Positions 35,120 through 42,812 are shown, numbered from the stretch's first letter. The stretch: DNA of 64,000 bases from Paenibacillus alkaliterrae (GCF_021532375.1 NZ_JAKGAP010000014.1:1-64000), one strand, 5' to 3'. Numbers and translations are program-made. The notes: generated by a model from the sequence alone, not told the origin.

Positions 35120-35962
35120 TTACGCGCGCAATCCGTTTGCCAGGCTCATCATCGTGTCGCTAGAAGATAATGCTCTTGCTGCCAATTGATAAGCGCGCTG
35201 CACATTAATAAGCTCGGTCATCTCATCCGTCAGAACGACGTTCGATTGCTCCAAGTATCCTTGACGCAGCGAAATAAGATTTTCCGAATCCGGTACGATT
35301 TGTTGAACGACATCGCCAACATTGATCCCATTCGCAATAACAAACAAATTATCGGAAACTGCCGTTAAGGCAGCTGGACGTGAAGCTTGCAGGAGCTTTA
35401 TGCTGCCAAGCTCAATTGTTCGTTCAGAGGATACACCAAGCACGGTTCCATCCGGATTAACGCGAAGGTCATAGCCATGCGGTACGACAATGTTTCCCTC
35501 CACGATATTACCGGTCGTGACATCCGTCACATTGGCAACGATCGGATAACCGTCCTCTGTTGCCAAAATCGTATCACCGTTTTCCCCCACCGTCAACTGG
35601 AACGCCCCGTTGCGCGTGTAACCGCGATTGCCGGCCGTATCCACTTCAACCTCGAACAAGGCATTGCCTTCGATGGCAATATCGGTCGCTTTATCCGTGC
35701 CCTGCAAAGGACCTTGAGACAAATTCGGCTGCACCATCGTCATCTTGGCGCCCCAGCCCTGCATAAAGTCCATCGGCGTACGCCGGCCAGGCCGACCGAA
35801 CTCATCCGGCTGGCTTCTTACATTGTTGAGCAAATCCTCGAAGGTCGCTTCCTTGCGCTTGTAGCCTACGGTGTTCACGTTTGCAATGTTATCTGCAAGT
35901 AAATCAAGCTTCTGCTGAAGCCCGTTCATTGATACCATCGCGTTAATCATCGAACTGTTCAT
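35120..35962 (-). CDS. flhP: Flagellar hook-basal body protein FlhP (FlgF/FlgG family)
   Basis: 280 residues. It has the rod/hook family N-terminus (MINAMVSMNGLQQKLDLLADNIANVNTVG in pattern: long helix then ANVNT) and the C-terminal helix (TELINVQRAYQLAARALSSSD) that pack in the rod. FlhO and FlhP are distal rod components in B. subtilis and are needed for hook completion. AGGAGG lies upstream of the ATG at 35962. It follows flhO by 35 bases in the order mbl-flhO-flhP, as in B. subtilis. Confidence 0.92.
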   Translation of the reverse strand: MNSSMINAMVSMNGLQQKLDLLADNIANVNTVGYKRKEATFEDLLNNVRSQPDEFGRPGRRTPMDFMQGWGAKMTMVQPNLSQGPLQGTDKATDIAIEGNALFEVEVDTAGNRGYTRNGAFQLTVGENGDTILATEDGYPIVANVTDVTTGNIVEGNIVVPHGYDLRVNPDGTVLGVSSERTIELGSIKLLQASRPAALTAVSDNLFVIANGINVGDVVQQIVPDSENLISLRQGYLEQSNVVLTDEMTELINVQRAYQLAARALSSSDTMMSLANGLRA

Positions 35963-35997
35963 GCTTACGCAGCACCTCCTCTACTCATTCCTATATA

Positions 35998-36861
35998 TTA
36001 TACGCGCCCCACGTCGTTTACAGCTTTGTTCAAGCTTTGATCATAGAATTGGATGACTTTCTGGTTCGCTTCATAAGCGCGGAGCGCTGACATAAGGTCG
36101 ACAGCGGCTTGAGCGGCATCCACATTGGAACGCTCCACGTAGCCCTGTCTTACTTCGACCCGCTCATCGGGAGCAATAGCTTCCGCTTCTCCGGCCTCGG
36201 TTGCAAAGCGGAAGTTACCATTTCCTTCCCTTACGAGCAGGTTCGGATTGTCCAAGCGGCTAATAAGCAGCTGAACGCCGATATCCTCACCGTCTACGTC
36301 AACAAAACGTTGATCGCCCGTAAGCAGAAGACGGTCAAGACCGATCCCCGCCGGCATTTGAATAGGCTGCCCGTCTGTTCCAAGCACGCTCGATCCGTCG
36401 CTGGACATAAGAAAACCTTGCTCCGTTAACGAAAATTTACCGCCTCTTGTATAGCGAACCTCGCCATTCTGATCCTGTAGGGTGAAGAATGCTTGAGGCT
36501 GGAACGTAACCTCGCCGTCGGTACCGATAAATTTGCCCGATGCATCGAACGCAATCCCGTCCAAATCAATGTTAGAAATAAGCGCGAAGTCAGACGAGTT
36601 ATTCGTCTGCATCAAATCCCCTTGCAGGTGGATAGACAAGCTTTCTTCGGCAAACACGCCGCTCGTCAGCCTTCCAACCGTGGTTGTATGCTCCGGTCCC
36701 GCTCCGGTCAAGGACAGAAGCATCTCAGGAAAAGAACGCGTCACCGCGTTGGTTTGTTTATATCCGGGCGTATTTATATTAGAGATATTGTTCGTAACCG
36801 TATCATGCCTGCGCTGCTGGGCAACCATACCTGATGCTGCGGTATATAATCCTCTTAACAT
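35998..36861 (-). CDS. flhO: Flagellar hook-basal body protein FlhO (FlgF/FlgG family)
   Basis: 287 residues. The N-terminus MLRGLYTAASGMVAQQRR and NNISNINTPGYKQ are the classical rod/hook signature. The C-terminus ends with the paired helix (LMSALRAYEANQKVIQFYDQ). It works with FlhP in the distal rod. GGAGG stands 7-8 bases before the ATG. It follows mbl by 29 bases, so a mbl-flhO-flhP operon is likely. Confidence 0.92.
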   Translation of the reverse strand: MLRGLYTAASGMVAQQRRHDTVTNNISNINTPGYKQTNAVTRSFPEMLLSLTGAGPEHTTTVGRLTSGVFAEESLSIHLQGDLMQTNNSSDFALISNIDLDGIAFDASGKFIGTDGEVTFQPQAFFTLQDQNGEVRYTRGGKFSLTEQGFLMSSDGSSVLGTDGQPIQMPAGIGLDRLLLTGDQRFVDVDGEDIGVQLLISRLDNPNLLVREGNGNFRFATEAGEAEAIAPDERVEVRQGYVERSNVDAAQAAVDLMSALRAYEANQKVIQFYDQSLNKAVNDVGRV

Positions 36862-36890
36862 AGCTGTTACCTCCTAGGCCGCTGCCGTCT

Positions 36891-37883
36891 TTACTTCTTC
36901 CCGAGCTTGTCCAAGTTATCGAGCAGAATACCGGTTCCTTTTACCACGCAGTGCATAGGATCCTCCGCAATCAATACCGGCACCTTCAGCTCCTCCGCCA
37001 GAAGGGCATCAAGTCCTCCGAGCAGCGCCCCTCCGCCCGTCAAAATAACGCCGCGGTCAATAATGTCCGCGGACAGCTCCGGCGGCGTTCGTTCAAGAAC
37101 CGCTTTGGCAGCCGATACAATCGACATAACCGGATCCCAAAGCGCTTCGCGAACTTCGCCCGATCGAATCGTAATCGTAAGCGGCAGTCCCGAAACCATA
37201 TCCCGTCCGCGAATATCGATCTCTTCCTGACGTCCGAACTCTACCACGGTACCTATCTTGATTTTAATGTCCTCGCTTGTTCTTTCGCCGATCATAAGCT
37301 TGTACTTATTTTTGATAAACTTCATGATCGCGTCGTCGAACTTGTCCCCGGCGACCTTAATGGAAGAGGAGGTCACAACGTCGCCCATGGAAAGAACGGC
37401 TACATCCGTTGTGCCCCCGCCAATGTCTACGACCATATTGCCGCTAGGCTGGAAAATGTCCATTCCAGCCCCGATCGCGGCAGCCTTCGGCTCGTCTTCA
37501 AGAAATACTTTCTTCGCGCCGCTTCGTTCCGCGGCTTCGCGAATCGCTTTCTGCTCAACTGACGTAATATTCGTTGGAGCGCAAATCAAAATACGGGGTT
37601 GACTAAACCATTTTCTTCCTTCAACGCGATCAATGAAAGCCTTAAGCATAATTTCCGTGATTTCAAAATCTGCAATGACGCCATCCCGAAGCGGCCGGAT
37701 CGCCACAATATTACCCGGCGTACGTCCAACCATTCTATGCGCTTCCTCGCCCACGGCCAGCACTTTCTTCGAATCGCTTTCAATCGCGACGACTGAAGGC
37801 TCATCGAGCACGACGCCTCTTCCTTTCACATGAATGGATACATTGGCTGTACCAAGATCGATTCCAATATCCTTGCTCAGCAT
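36891..37883 (-). CDS. mbl: Rod-shape protein Mbl (MreB family)
   Basis: Actin-like ATPase of 330 residues that organises cylindrical wall synthesis. Motifs: phosphate 1 DIGIDLGTANV, connect/phosphate 2 VVDIGGGTTDVAVLSMG, and the adenosine loop VILTGGGALLGGLDALLAEEL. The start is ATG 37883 (LSKDIGIDLG), as in the family; a longer open frame to 38027 overlaps spoIIID and is not homologous. The site is GGGGGA about 11 bases upstream. Its place directly after spoIIID is as in B. subtilis and supports Mbl rather than MreB or MreBH. Confidence 0.93.
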   Translation of the reverse strand: MLSKDIGIDLGTANVSIHVKGRGVVLDEPSVVAIESDSKKVLAVGEEAHRMVGRTPGNIVAIRPLRDGVIADFEITEIMLKAFIDRVEGRKWFSQPRILICAPTNITSVEQKAIREAAERSGAKKVFLEDEPKAAAIGAGMDIFQPSGNMVVDIGGGTTDVAVLSMGDVVTSSSIKVAGDKFDDAIMKFIKNKYKLMIGERTSEDIKIKIGTVVEFGRQEEIDIRGRDMVSGLPLTITIRSGEVREALWDPVMSIVSAAKAVLERTPPELSADIIDRGVILTGGGALLGGLDALLAEELKVPVLIAEDPMHCVVKGTGILLDNLDKLGKK

Positions 37884-38007
37884 AAGGTTTAAGTCCCCCA
37901 ACGAATAATGTTTACATAACGTACATTTGGCTCCCTTGACACGGAAACCGCTAACGTACATTATTCGCCAAAAAGGACAAAATTCCTCTATAATTCGAGA
38001 AAAAACT

Positions 38008-38295
38008 TCATACTTTCCCCGCTGCAAGCACTTCCCGCTTCTTAGAACTCGTTTTCTTATATTTAATCTTGGTCGCTTCTCCTCCCCTCAGGTGCCTGAT
38101 CGATTTGTGGTATTCGAGAATGTGCTTAACCTGATCGGCCAGATCGGGGTTTATTTCAGGAAGCCGCTCAGTGAGGTCCTTGTGCACCGTACTTTTGGAT
38201 ACACCGAACTCCTTGGCAATCGTGCGCACCGTATGCTTCGTTTCAACGATGCAGCGGCCTATTTTAATGGTTCGCTCCTTAATGTAATCGTGCAC
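38008..38295 (-). CDS. spoIIID: Sporulation transcriptional regulator SpoIIID
   Basis: Mother-cell regulator that activates or represses many sigma-E and sigma-K genes. 95 residues. The N-terminus HDYIKERTIKIGRCIVE and the helix-turn-helix TVRTIAKEFGVSKSTVHKDL are nearly identical to the B. subtilis protein; the basic tail (KIKYKKTSSKKRE) adds DNA contacts. The start is GTG 38295, 7 bases after GGAGG. A sigma-E-like promoter lies at 38329-38356. Confidence 0.96.
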   Translation of the reverse strand: MHDYIKERTIKIGRCIVETKHTVRTIAKEFGVSKSTVHKDLTERLPEINPDLADQVKHILEYHKSIRHLRGGEATKIKYKKTSSKKREVLAAGKV

Positions 38296-38328
38296 GTTCC
38301 CGCCTCCCTACTCGAGATAGTTTGGTAC

Positions 38329-38356
38329 ATTATATGAGTGGAGTGGGTATATATTC
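38329..38356 (-). promoter_or_regulatory. Candidate sigma-E promoter of spoIIID
   Basis: The minus strand reads GAATATA (38350-38356), a 13-bp spacer, then CATATAAT (38329-38336), close to the sigma-E pattern ATATT with CATACAAT. spoIIID is a known sigma-E gene. Confidence 0.5.
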
Positions 38357-38402
38357 GTTATAGCCAAGCCTGACAAGCCGGAATGTGAAAAAATTTTCAT
38401 AA

Positions 38403-38438
38403 AAACGTAAAACAGGCAGGGGAATGACCCCTGCCTGT
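38403..38438 (-). terminator. Terminator of spoIIQ
   Basis: ACAGGCAGGGG (38412-38422) and CCCCTGCCTGT (38428-38438) form a perfect 11-bp stem with a 5-base loop; a TTTTACG tail follows on the minus strand. Confidence 0.8.
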
Positions 38439-38486
38439 ATGACTTTAGTCCTATTTCCACTTCGTTTCCGCATTTGCTTTCGGACA

Positions 38487-39224
38487 TTACTCCGTAATGA
38501 GCGAGTTTGGATTTACTGGCTTGCCGTCTTTGATCGTTTCAAAATGAAGGTGGATACCTAGATCACGGCCAACGTCGCTGCGGCCCGCAATAGCGATTTT
38601 GGTGCCCTGGCGAACGTCATCGCCTTCAGCCACTTGAATTTCCGCTACGCTTTGGTACACGGTCACAAGACCATCTGCATGCGTGATCTCAATAACGTTG
38701 CCGTTGGTCGCATGCTTTGACACATGCGTTACTTTACCGGACAATGCGGCCAGCACGTCGAATGTGTCTCCATTCGGATTTACAAAGTCGATGCCTGTGT
38801 TTGTCGTGAATGTATTACCCACCTGCACCACTGCCGCTTCTTGCTCGGCCTCGCTTGCATTTTCATCGAAGAACGGACGCTCAATTTTAAGCGAAGTTTT
38901 GTCAACGACCGGCCACTGCATAAGCTCGTCACCTATTGCGACTTCCATCGTCTCATCGTTCTGACCTTGCGGAATCGTTTCATCCCCTTGTGAAACTTCA
39001 TTAGAGCCGGTTTTTCCTGTTGTAGGACTCGCTTGATCCGCTCCCTGATAGATCCACATTAAGGTTACGATAATTGCTGCCGCGGCCATAAAGATTGCTG
39101 GAGAAACCCATCGCTTTGCAAAAAGGTTCTTCCATCCACTGCTAGATTTTGCGGCAGACGTTCCTCCCAGTACGGTTTTGGGAGTTTCTTCTGGTCTTTG
39201 CTTAGGTTTGTTTTGATCATTCAT
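38487..39224 (-). CDS. spoIIQ: Stage II sporulation protein SpoIIQ (degenerate M23 peptidase)
   Basis: Forespore membrane protein that joins SpoIIIAH across the engulfing membranes. 245 residues. A membrane helix spans 40-58, then a linker and a LytM/M23 domain from about 100. The domain keeps the D146 of GIDF and the H225-L-H227 pair, but the first zinc histidine is N142 (TNTGIDF), so it is probably not an active peptidase; the B. subtilis protein is also degenerate here. GAGGTGA lies just before the ATG. A sigma-F-like promoter is at 39245-39272, and the gene ends at a strong terminator, so it is monocistronic. Confidence 0.93.
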   Translation of the reverse strand: MNDQNKPKQRPEETPKTVLGGTSAAKSSSGWKNLFAKRWVSPAIFMAAAAIIVTLMWIYQGADQASPTTGKTGSNEVSQGDETIPQGQNDETMEVAIGDELMQWPVVDKTSLKIERPFFDENASEAEQEAAVVQVGNTFTTNTGIDFVNPNGDTFDVLAALSGKVTHVSKHATNGNVIEITHADGLVTVYQSVAEIQVAEGDDVRQGTKIAIAGRSDVGRDLGIHLHFETIKDGKPVNPNSLITE

Positions 39225-39244
39225 TTTCTATCACCTCACTAGCC

Positions 39245-39272
39245 ATTGTTGCCAGATCTGCTAGGTTTATAC
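39245..39272 (-). promoter_or_regulatory. Candidate sigma-F promoter of spoIIQ
   Basis: The minus strand reads GTATA (39268-39272), a 14-bp spacer, then GGCAACAAT (39245-39253), matching GGnnAnAnT. The spacer is slightly shorter than usual. spoIIQ is a known sigma-F gene. Confidence 0.5.
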
Positions 39273-39303
39273 GTGAGGTGAATAGTAATTTTTAAGAGTC
39301 TGA

Positions 39304-40515
39304 TTAGATTGGAAGTTTTGAAGCTTGCTCCACCTTCGTGCCGGTATAGTAGTGACGGATAATATCCTCCGCCAGCCTGCCGTCTTTGGCCATTCCGTTG
39401 GCCCCCCATTGACTCATGCCTACGCCATGCCCGAATCCGAACGTCGTTATCGTAATGCTATCCTTCTTAATCGTCCAAGAGAATTGCGATGAAGCGAGCC
39501 CCAGCCGTTCGCGAACCTCTCGTCCGCTGAAGGACGCTCCGTTGATCTTAACTGTTTTGATGCGATTGCCGTCCGTTTTCCCGGTTACTTTAATAGATGG
39601 CTTCGCAGATGCTTTTTTCCCGGATAGTCCCATCTTCAAGTAAAATTCCGTTTTCGTCAACGTAGTCGTTTCTTTATAGCGGGGCGAGATATCTGCATCC
39701 CACGGACTTGCTACGCTTCTCAAATAGGGAAGAGACTGTTCCCAGTAATCTTCTGAATTTTCCGTATATCCGTTGCTGGTAGAGAAGAACGTCGCTTGTA
39801 TCGGTTCACCCTCATATGTAATGACAAGTCCTCTCGTTTCCTCCACTGCCTGCTTCAGCTTAGCTAGATTTGTCTTCTTTACGTCACCCGTCCACTTACG
39901 CGAAAGAGCTGTCACCGGAACATACACCTGGTGCTCGACCGTATCCGTCACATCGGCCTGCTGCACCTTCATCCCGCTTTTATCCTTCAGCCCGATTCTG
40001 CGAACAATATAGGTGCGTGCCGCGATCGCCTGCGCCTTGAGCGCCTCCAGCTCGAAATCTATCGGCATTTCGCCTGCAAGGACGCCCTGCACATACGTTT
40101 CCAGCGGAACCGTTTCGATGCGTTCTTCCTTTGTTAAATAAACGCGAATGCTGAGTCTATCGAGAGCTCCCGGGGACACGGCTGCGGTTTGCTCTTTCTC
40201 AGGCTTCGGCACCGCCGCCGGCTTCTTAACGGGGGATGACTGGACGGGGTCAGAGGCAGCCGCTTCCTGTTCCAATCCTGATTCTGCTTGACCCGCCAAC
40301 CGACCTTCATCGCCATCATTCCGTGTTACTGCAATGGTGTTCGCTCCAAGCGCTGCTTGTCCCGCCGCGTCTCTGCTTGCCTCAATTTCGGTAACAGACA
40401 ACCGTACAAAAACGATAGCGGCTCCCAACATAATACCTATCCCGAACAAAGGCCATGTGCGGCTTGTACGCGACGGCCCCCAGCGCCTTGCCAACCTTCC
40501 TATTTTTCGCCTCAT
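39304..40515 (-). CDS. spoIID: Stage II sporulation protein D (lytic transglycosylase)
   Basis: Septal peptidoglycan hydrolase of the engulfment DMP complex. 403 residues, about 60 longer than in B. subtilis. Residues 22-42 are the membrane anchor and 70-118 a low-complexity Pro/Ala/Glu linker. The catalytic domain begins near 120 and has the active E149 in VLAGEMP, then LKAQAIAARTYIVRR and the C-terminal GFGHGVGMSQWGANGMA. The start is ATG 40515 with AAGG 7 bases ahead. B. subtilis has murAA directly upstream; here an 8-kb accessory segment lies between. Confidence 0.94.
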   Translation of the reverse strand: MRRKIGRLARRWGPSRTSRTWPLFGIGIMLGAAIVFVRLSVTEIEASRDAAGQAALGANTIAVTRNDGDEGRLAGQAESGLEQEAAASDPVQSSPVKKPAAVPKPEKEQTAAVSPGALDRLSIRVYLTKEERIETVPLETYVQGVLAGEMPIDFELEALKAQAIAARTYIVRRIGLKDKSGMKVQQADVTDTVEHQVYVPVTALSRKWTGDVKKTNLAKLKQAVEETRGLVITYEGEPIQATFFSTSNGYTENSEDYWEQSLPYLRSVASPWDADISPRYKETTTLTKTEFYLKMGLSGKKASAKPSIKVTGKTDGNRIKTVKINGASFSGREVRERLGLASSQFSWTIKKDSITITTFGFGHGVGMSQWGANGMAKDGRLAEDIIRHYYTGTKVEQASKLPI

Positions 40516-40722
40516 GCCTCCCCCTTCCCATCTTGACCGGATAGCTGTAAGCACAAATCGCAGAGCGTGCGAAGCCTCTCTCTTAATCCGGCTCGATGAT
40601 TTATTCTATGAACAAAAATAGTAGGGTAGAACTCGGCTTACGATACCGGCACCTTTAACAATCGTGTCGAAGCGCCTCCGCCAACTTCAATCCCGCCGCT
40701 TACTTTACTCGAAAATGACCGA

Positions 40723-40902
40723 TTACAACGCCGCAAGCACCACCTCCGTCGATACGGATGCTTGGGCATCCATCAATCTTTCAATAAAATATAGAAGCGG
40801 CATAACCAAGCAGTATCCTAGTAATCCTCCTTGCCCGCAACCACAACGCTCTGTGCCAGCAACTTTAGAATACGGATCTCCTCTTTCGATCACTCCGCCC
40901 AT
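40723..40902 (-). CDS. Possible small membrane protein, unrecognised
   Basis: 59 residues, no family known. It has two short parts: ERGDPYSKVAGTERCGCG with a Cys-Gly-Cys, and a hydrophobic helix (LLGYCLVMPLLYFIERL). The ATG at 40902 follows GGGGGG by 5 bases, and codon use looks like neighbouring genes. No promoter or terminator is obvious. It could be a chance frame next to the repeat array. Confidence 0.35.
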   Translation of the reverse strand: MGGVIERGDPYSKVAGTERCGCGQGGLLGYCLVMPLLYFIERLMDAQASVSTEVVLAAL

Positions 40903-40946
40903 CTTATCCCCCCATCCGATAATCGTGTTACTTCCCCTCTCTCCTC

Positions 40947-41272
40947 TTTGCTCCACTATCCCCACGGCTCAGTTCCAGGAAACGTTTCGTTCCTCCTCTT
41001 CTATTCTTTGTTCCACTATCCCCTCGGCTCAGTTCCAGGAAACGTTTCGTTCCTCCTCTTCTATTCTTTGTTCCACTATCCCCTCGGCTCAGTTCCAGGA
41101 AACGTTTCGCTGCTCCTCTTCTATTCTTTGTTCCACTATCCCCTCGGCTCAGTTCCAGGAAACGTTTCGCTGCTCCTCTTCTATTCTTTGTTCCACTATC
41201 CCCACGGCTCAGTTCCAGGAAACGTTTCGCTGCTCCTCCTCTATTCTTTGTTCCACTATCCCCTCGGCTCAG
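40947..41272. repeat. Tandem array, six copies of a 60-bp unit containing the dispersed repeat end
   Basis: Units start at 40947, 41007, 41067, 41127, 41187 and 41247, exactly 60 apart. Each begins TTTGYTCCACTATCCCC and reaches GGCTCAG after 26 bases, then a 34-base spacer with the palindrome GAAACGTTTC. The sixth copy is truncated after the core. Copies differ at only a few positions. The unit is 20 codons, so both strands show artificial 20-residue protein repeats. The spacer is the same in all units, so this is not a CRISPR array. Confidence 0.92.
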
Positions 41273-41363
41273 GAGTCCGAATTCCATACATTCTTCCTCA
41301 CCTATATTTATAGAGCTTAGCAGGCCCTATCCACACAAAAATTTGCTAACTTCAAATTAACAA

Positions 41364-41392
41364 TTGATTTCCGCTCCAATAATTGATACACT
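41364..41392 (+). promoter_or_regulatory. Promoter of the transposase-derived gene
   Basis: TTGATT (41364-41369), a 17-bp spacer, TACACT (41387-41392). It stands about 60 bases before the ATG and is followed at once by a LexA-like box. Confidence 0.5.
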
Positions 41393-41399
41393 AGTTATA

Positions 41400-41413
41400 C
41401 GAACATACGTTCT
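41400..41413 (+). promoter_or_regulatory. LexA/DinR-like SOS box
   Basis: CGAACATACGTTCT matches the Bacillus SOS consensus CGAACRNRYGTTYC at 13 of 14 positions. It sits right after the -10 element, at about the transcription start, where LexA would block the promoter. Confidence 0.55.
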
Positions 41414-41447
41414 TTTTATGGAGGATTTTTAATAGGGAGGTACTGTC

Positions 41448-42329
41448 ATGGATATCATTCAACAATTTCAAAAGAGCTATTCTAATGATAATGACTGTAT
41501 TCCCCTCATTCATAAGCTTAAATGGCCCTCCGGGTTCTGCTGTCCAAGATGCCAGCATAGGTCCGCATATACCATCACCACGAGGAGACTCCCTATCTAT
41601 GAATGTCGCAGTTGCAAACACCAAGCTTCATTAACCTCGGGCACCGCCATGGACAAAAGCAGAACTCCTCTGCATAAGTGGTTGCTTACCCTGTTTATCG
41701 TAGCCGCCTGCGAGAATGGCACGAACGCGGTTCAGCTTGCCGAACTCATTAAAGTCACCTACAAAACAGCCTGGACAATGCTCAAAAAAATTAGACTGGT
41801 CATTTCGGATTCTGACCGCAGCATCCTTTTATCCGGGGTGGTGGAAGCCAAACTCGAAATCTATATGAAACAGCCTATACCTACCTATGAAGCCCTCCAG
41901 AAAGAGCATGGCGCTATAATTGCGCGTTCCACTACATCGACTGACAGTCCCTATTTAAAAATAAAACTCATTTCATGCGAACAAAGTCCTCGCGGCTTCT
42001 TGACCAAGCAGGCAGAACGCGAATTTTTGGAGCTTCATGTTGGTTCTGATTTGTCTCATATCGAAATAAACAGAAGACACATTAATCCTCCAGGAAGCCA
42101 AGCACTATTGCCCGGCATAGCCAAGTCAGCCTTTCATTGGATGAACGATACTTTTCACGGACTCGGCCTTGCTTATGCACAGTCCTATTTAGATGAATTC
42201 TGCTTCCGCTATAACCAAGCCATCAACCATAATCATTGCCCATTCGAATTTTTACTTCAGCTATGTTTGTCAGGCACATCCTTTCGCAGATGTAGTATTA
42301 ATTTCAGGACTCTACATATAGCAAGTTAG
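41448..42329 (+). CDS. IS1595/ISXO2-type transposase derivative lacking the catalytic DDE residues
   Basis: 293 residues, the only convincing plus-strand gene. The N-terminus has the zf-IS1595 zinc ribbon (CPRC at about 26-29, CRSC at about 46-49), then LHKWLLTLFIVAA and the helix-turn-helix region (VTYKTAWTMLKKIR). In active relatives the next block is VEVDETYIGG; here it reads VEAKLEIYM. The second aspartate block (HTDGY) and the late glutamate (NTIESFW) are replaced (GIAKSAFHW). The C-terminal helix (QSYLDEFCFRYNQ) is kept. The frame is uninterrupted and GGGAGG lies 7 bases before the ATG, so it is probably translated but cannot transpose by the normal mechanism. Confidence 0.8.
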   Translation: MDIIQQFQKSYSNDNDCIPLIHKLKWPSGFCCPRCQHRSAYTITTRRLPIYECRSCKHQASLTSGTAMDKSRTPLHKWLLTLFIVAACENGTNAVQLAELIKVTYKTAWTMLKKIRLVISDSDRSILLSGVVEAKLEIYMKQPIPTYEALQKEHGAIIARSTTSTDSPYLKIKLISCEQSPRGFLTKQAEREFLELHVGSDLSHIEINRRHINPPGSQALLPGIAKSAFHWMNDTFHGLGLAYAQSYLDEFCFRYNQAINHNHCPFEFLLQLCLSGTSFRRCSINFRTLHIAS

Positions 42330-42474
42330 CTTTTACATACTGATTCATACGCTTCCAATGTAGGAGAAGCATTGCTCGCGGGATCAGAGCGCTCGGCCAG
42401 GTTGCCAGAACACATTTATCGCTTGAGCTGAATAGGGTCAGTCTCCAGGCAGGTCAAAATTAAACAGTTACTAT

Positions 42475-42521
42475 TTGGGTTGGGTTGGGTTGGGTTGGGT
42501 TTGGTTGGGTTGGGTTGGGTA
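42475..42521 (+). repeat. GGGTT pentanucleotide tract (possible G-quadruplex)
   Basis: Nine G-runs spaced by TT or TTT, eight of them GGG and one GG. Telomere-like spacing; four adjacent GGG runs can form a G-quadruplex on the plus strand. Confidence 0.9.
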
Positions 42522-42531
42522 TGAGATTTTC

Positions 42532-42558
42532 CTGAGCTGGGGGGATAGTGGAGCAAAG
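42532..42558 (-). repeat. Dispersed inverted-repeat element, right end beside the transposase derivative
   Basis: Same 27 bases as 26248-26274 (CTGAGCTGG through GGAGCAAAG). It is inverted relative to the tandem array at 40947-41272, so the transposase-derived gene is bracketed by inverted repeat ends. Confidence 0.75.
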
Positions 42559-42792
42559 AAAAAAGAAAAGGAATATAGCTCTCTGGAAAAAGCAAGGACA
42601 GGCTGGAAAATCCAAAAGAACGGTTTCACTTTGGAATGAAAAAAAAAAGTGGTTTTGCCGATACAAGTGACGATTTAGTCATCGATCCCAAGTGATGGGC
42701 TCGTCATTTCAAGTAACGGCGTGGCCACTGCTCAAGTGGTAGGGTGGCCGTTCTTTTGGTTAGGGTTGGTTGCAACAGTCTTGTAGGGATAG

Positions 42793-42812
42793 CAAGCAAG
42801 CTAGCTTGCTTG
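42793..42812. repeat. 20-bp perfect palindrome
   Basis: CAAGCAAGCT then AGCTTGCTTG, with no loop. It lies 27 bases past the GH32 stop. It may be a protein-binding site or a poor terminator. Confidence 0.5.

Larger units (their letters stand above)
40516..41447. other. 930-base accessory region: small ORF, tandem array and transposase promoter
   Basis: From 40723 to 40902 is a possible small minus-strand gene. From 40947 to 41272 is a 60-bp tandem array. From 41364 to 41413 are a promoter and a LexA-like box for the transposase-derived gene. The rest carries nothing I can support. Confidence 0.6.

Noticed and set aside
37884-38027. Extended N-terminus of Mbl
   Set aside because: It overlaps spoIIID and is unlike any MreB family N-terminus; LSKDIGIDLGT is the usual beginning.
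40947-41272. CRISPR array
   Set aside because: The 34-base spacers are nearly identical in every unit and no cas genes are near; it is a simple tandem repeat.
40664-41320. Long open frames on both strands over the 60-bp array, giving 20-residue protein repeats
   Set aside because: The unit length is a multiple of three, so all frames stay open; no ribosome site, signal or family resemblance supports a protein.
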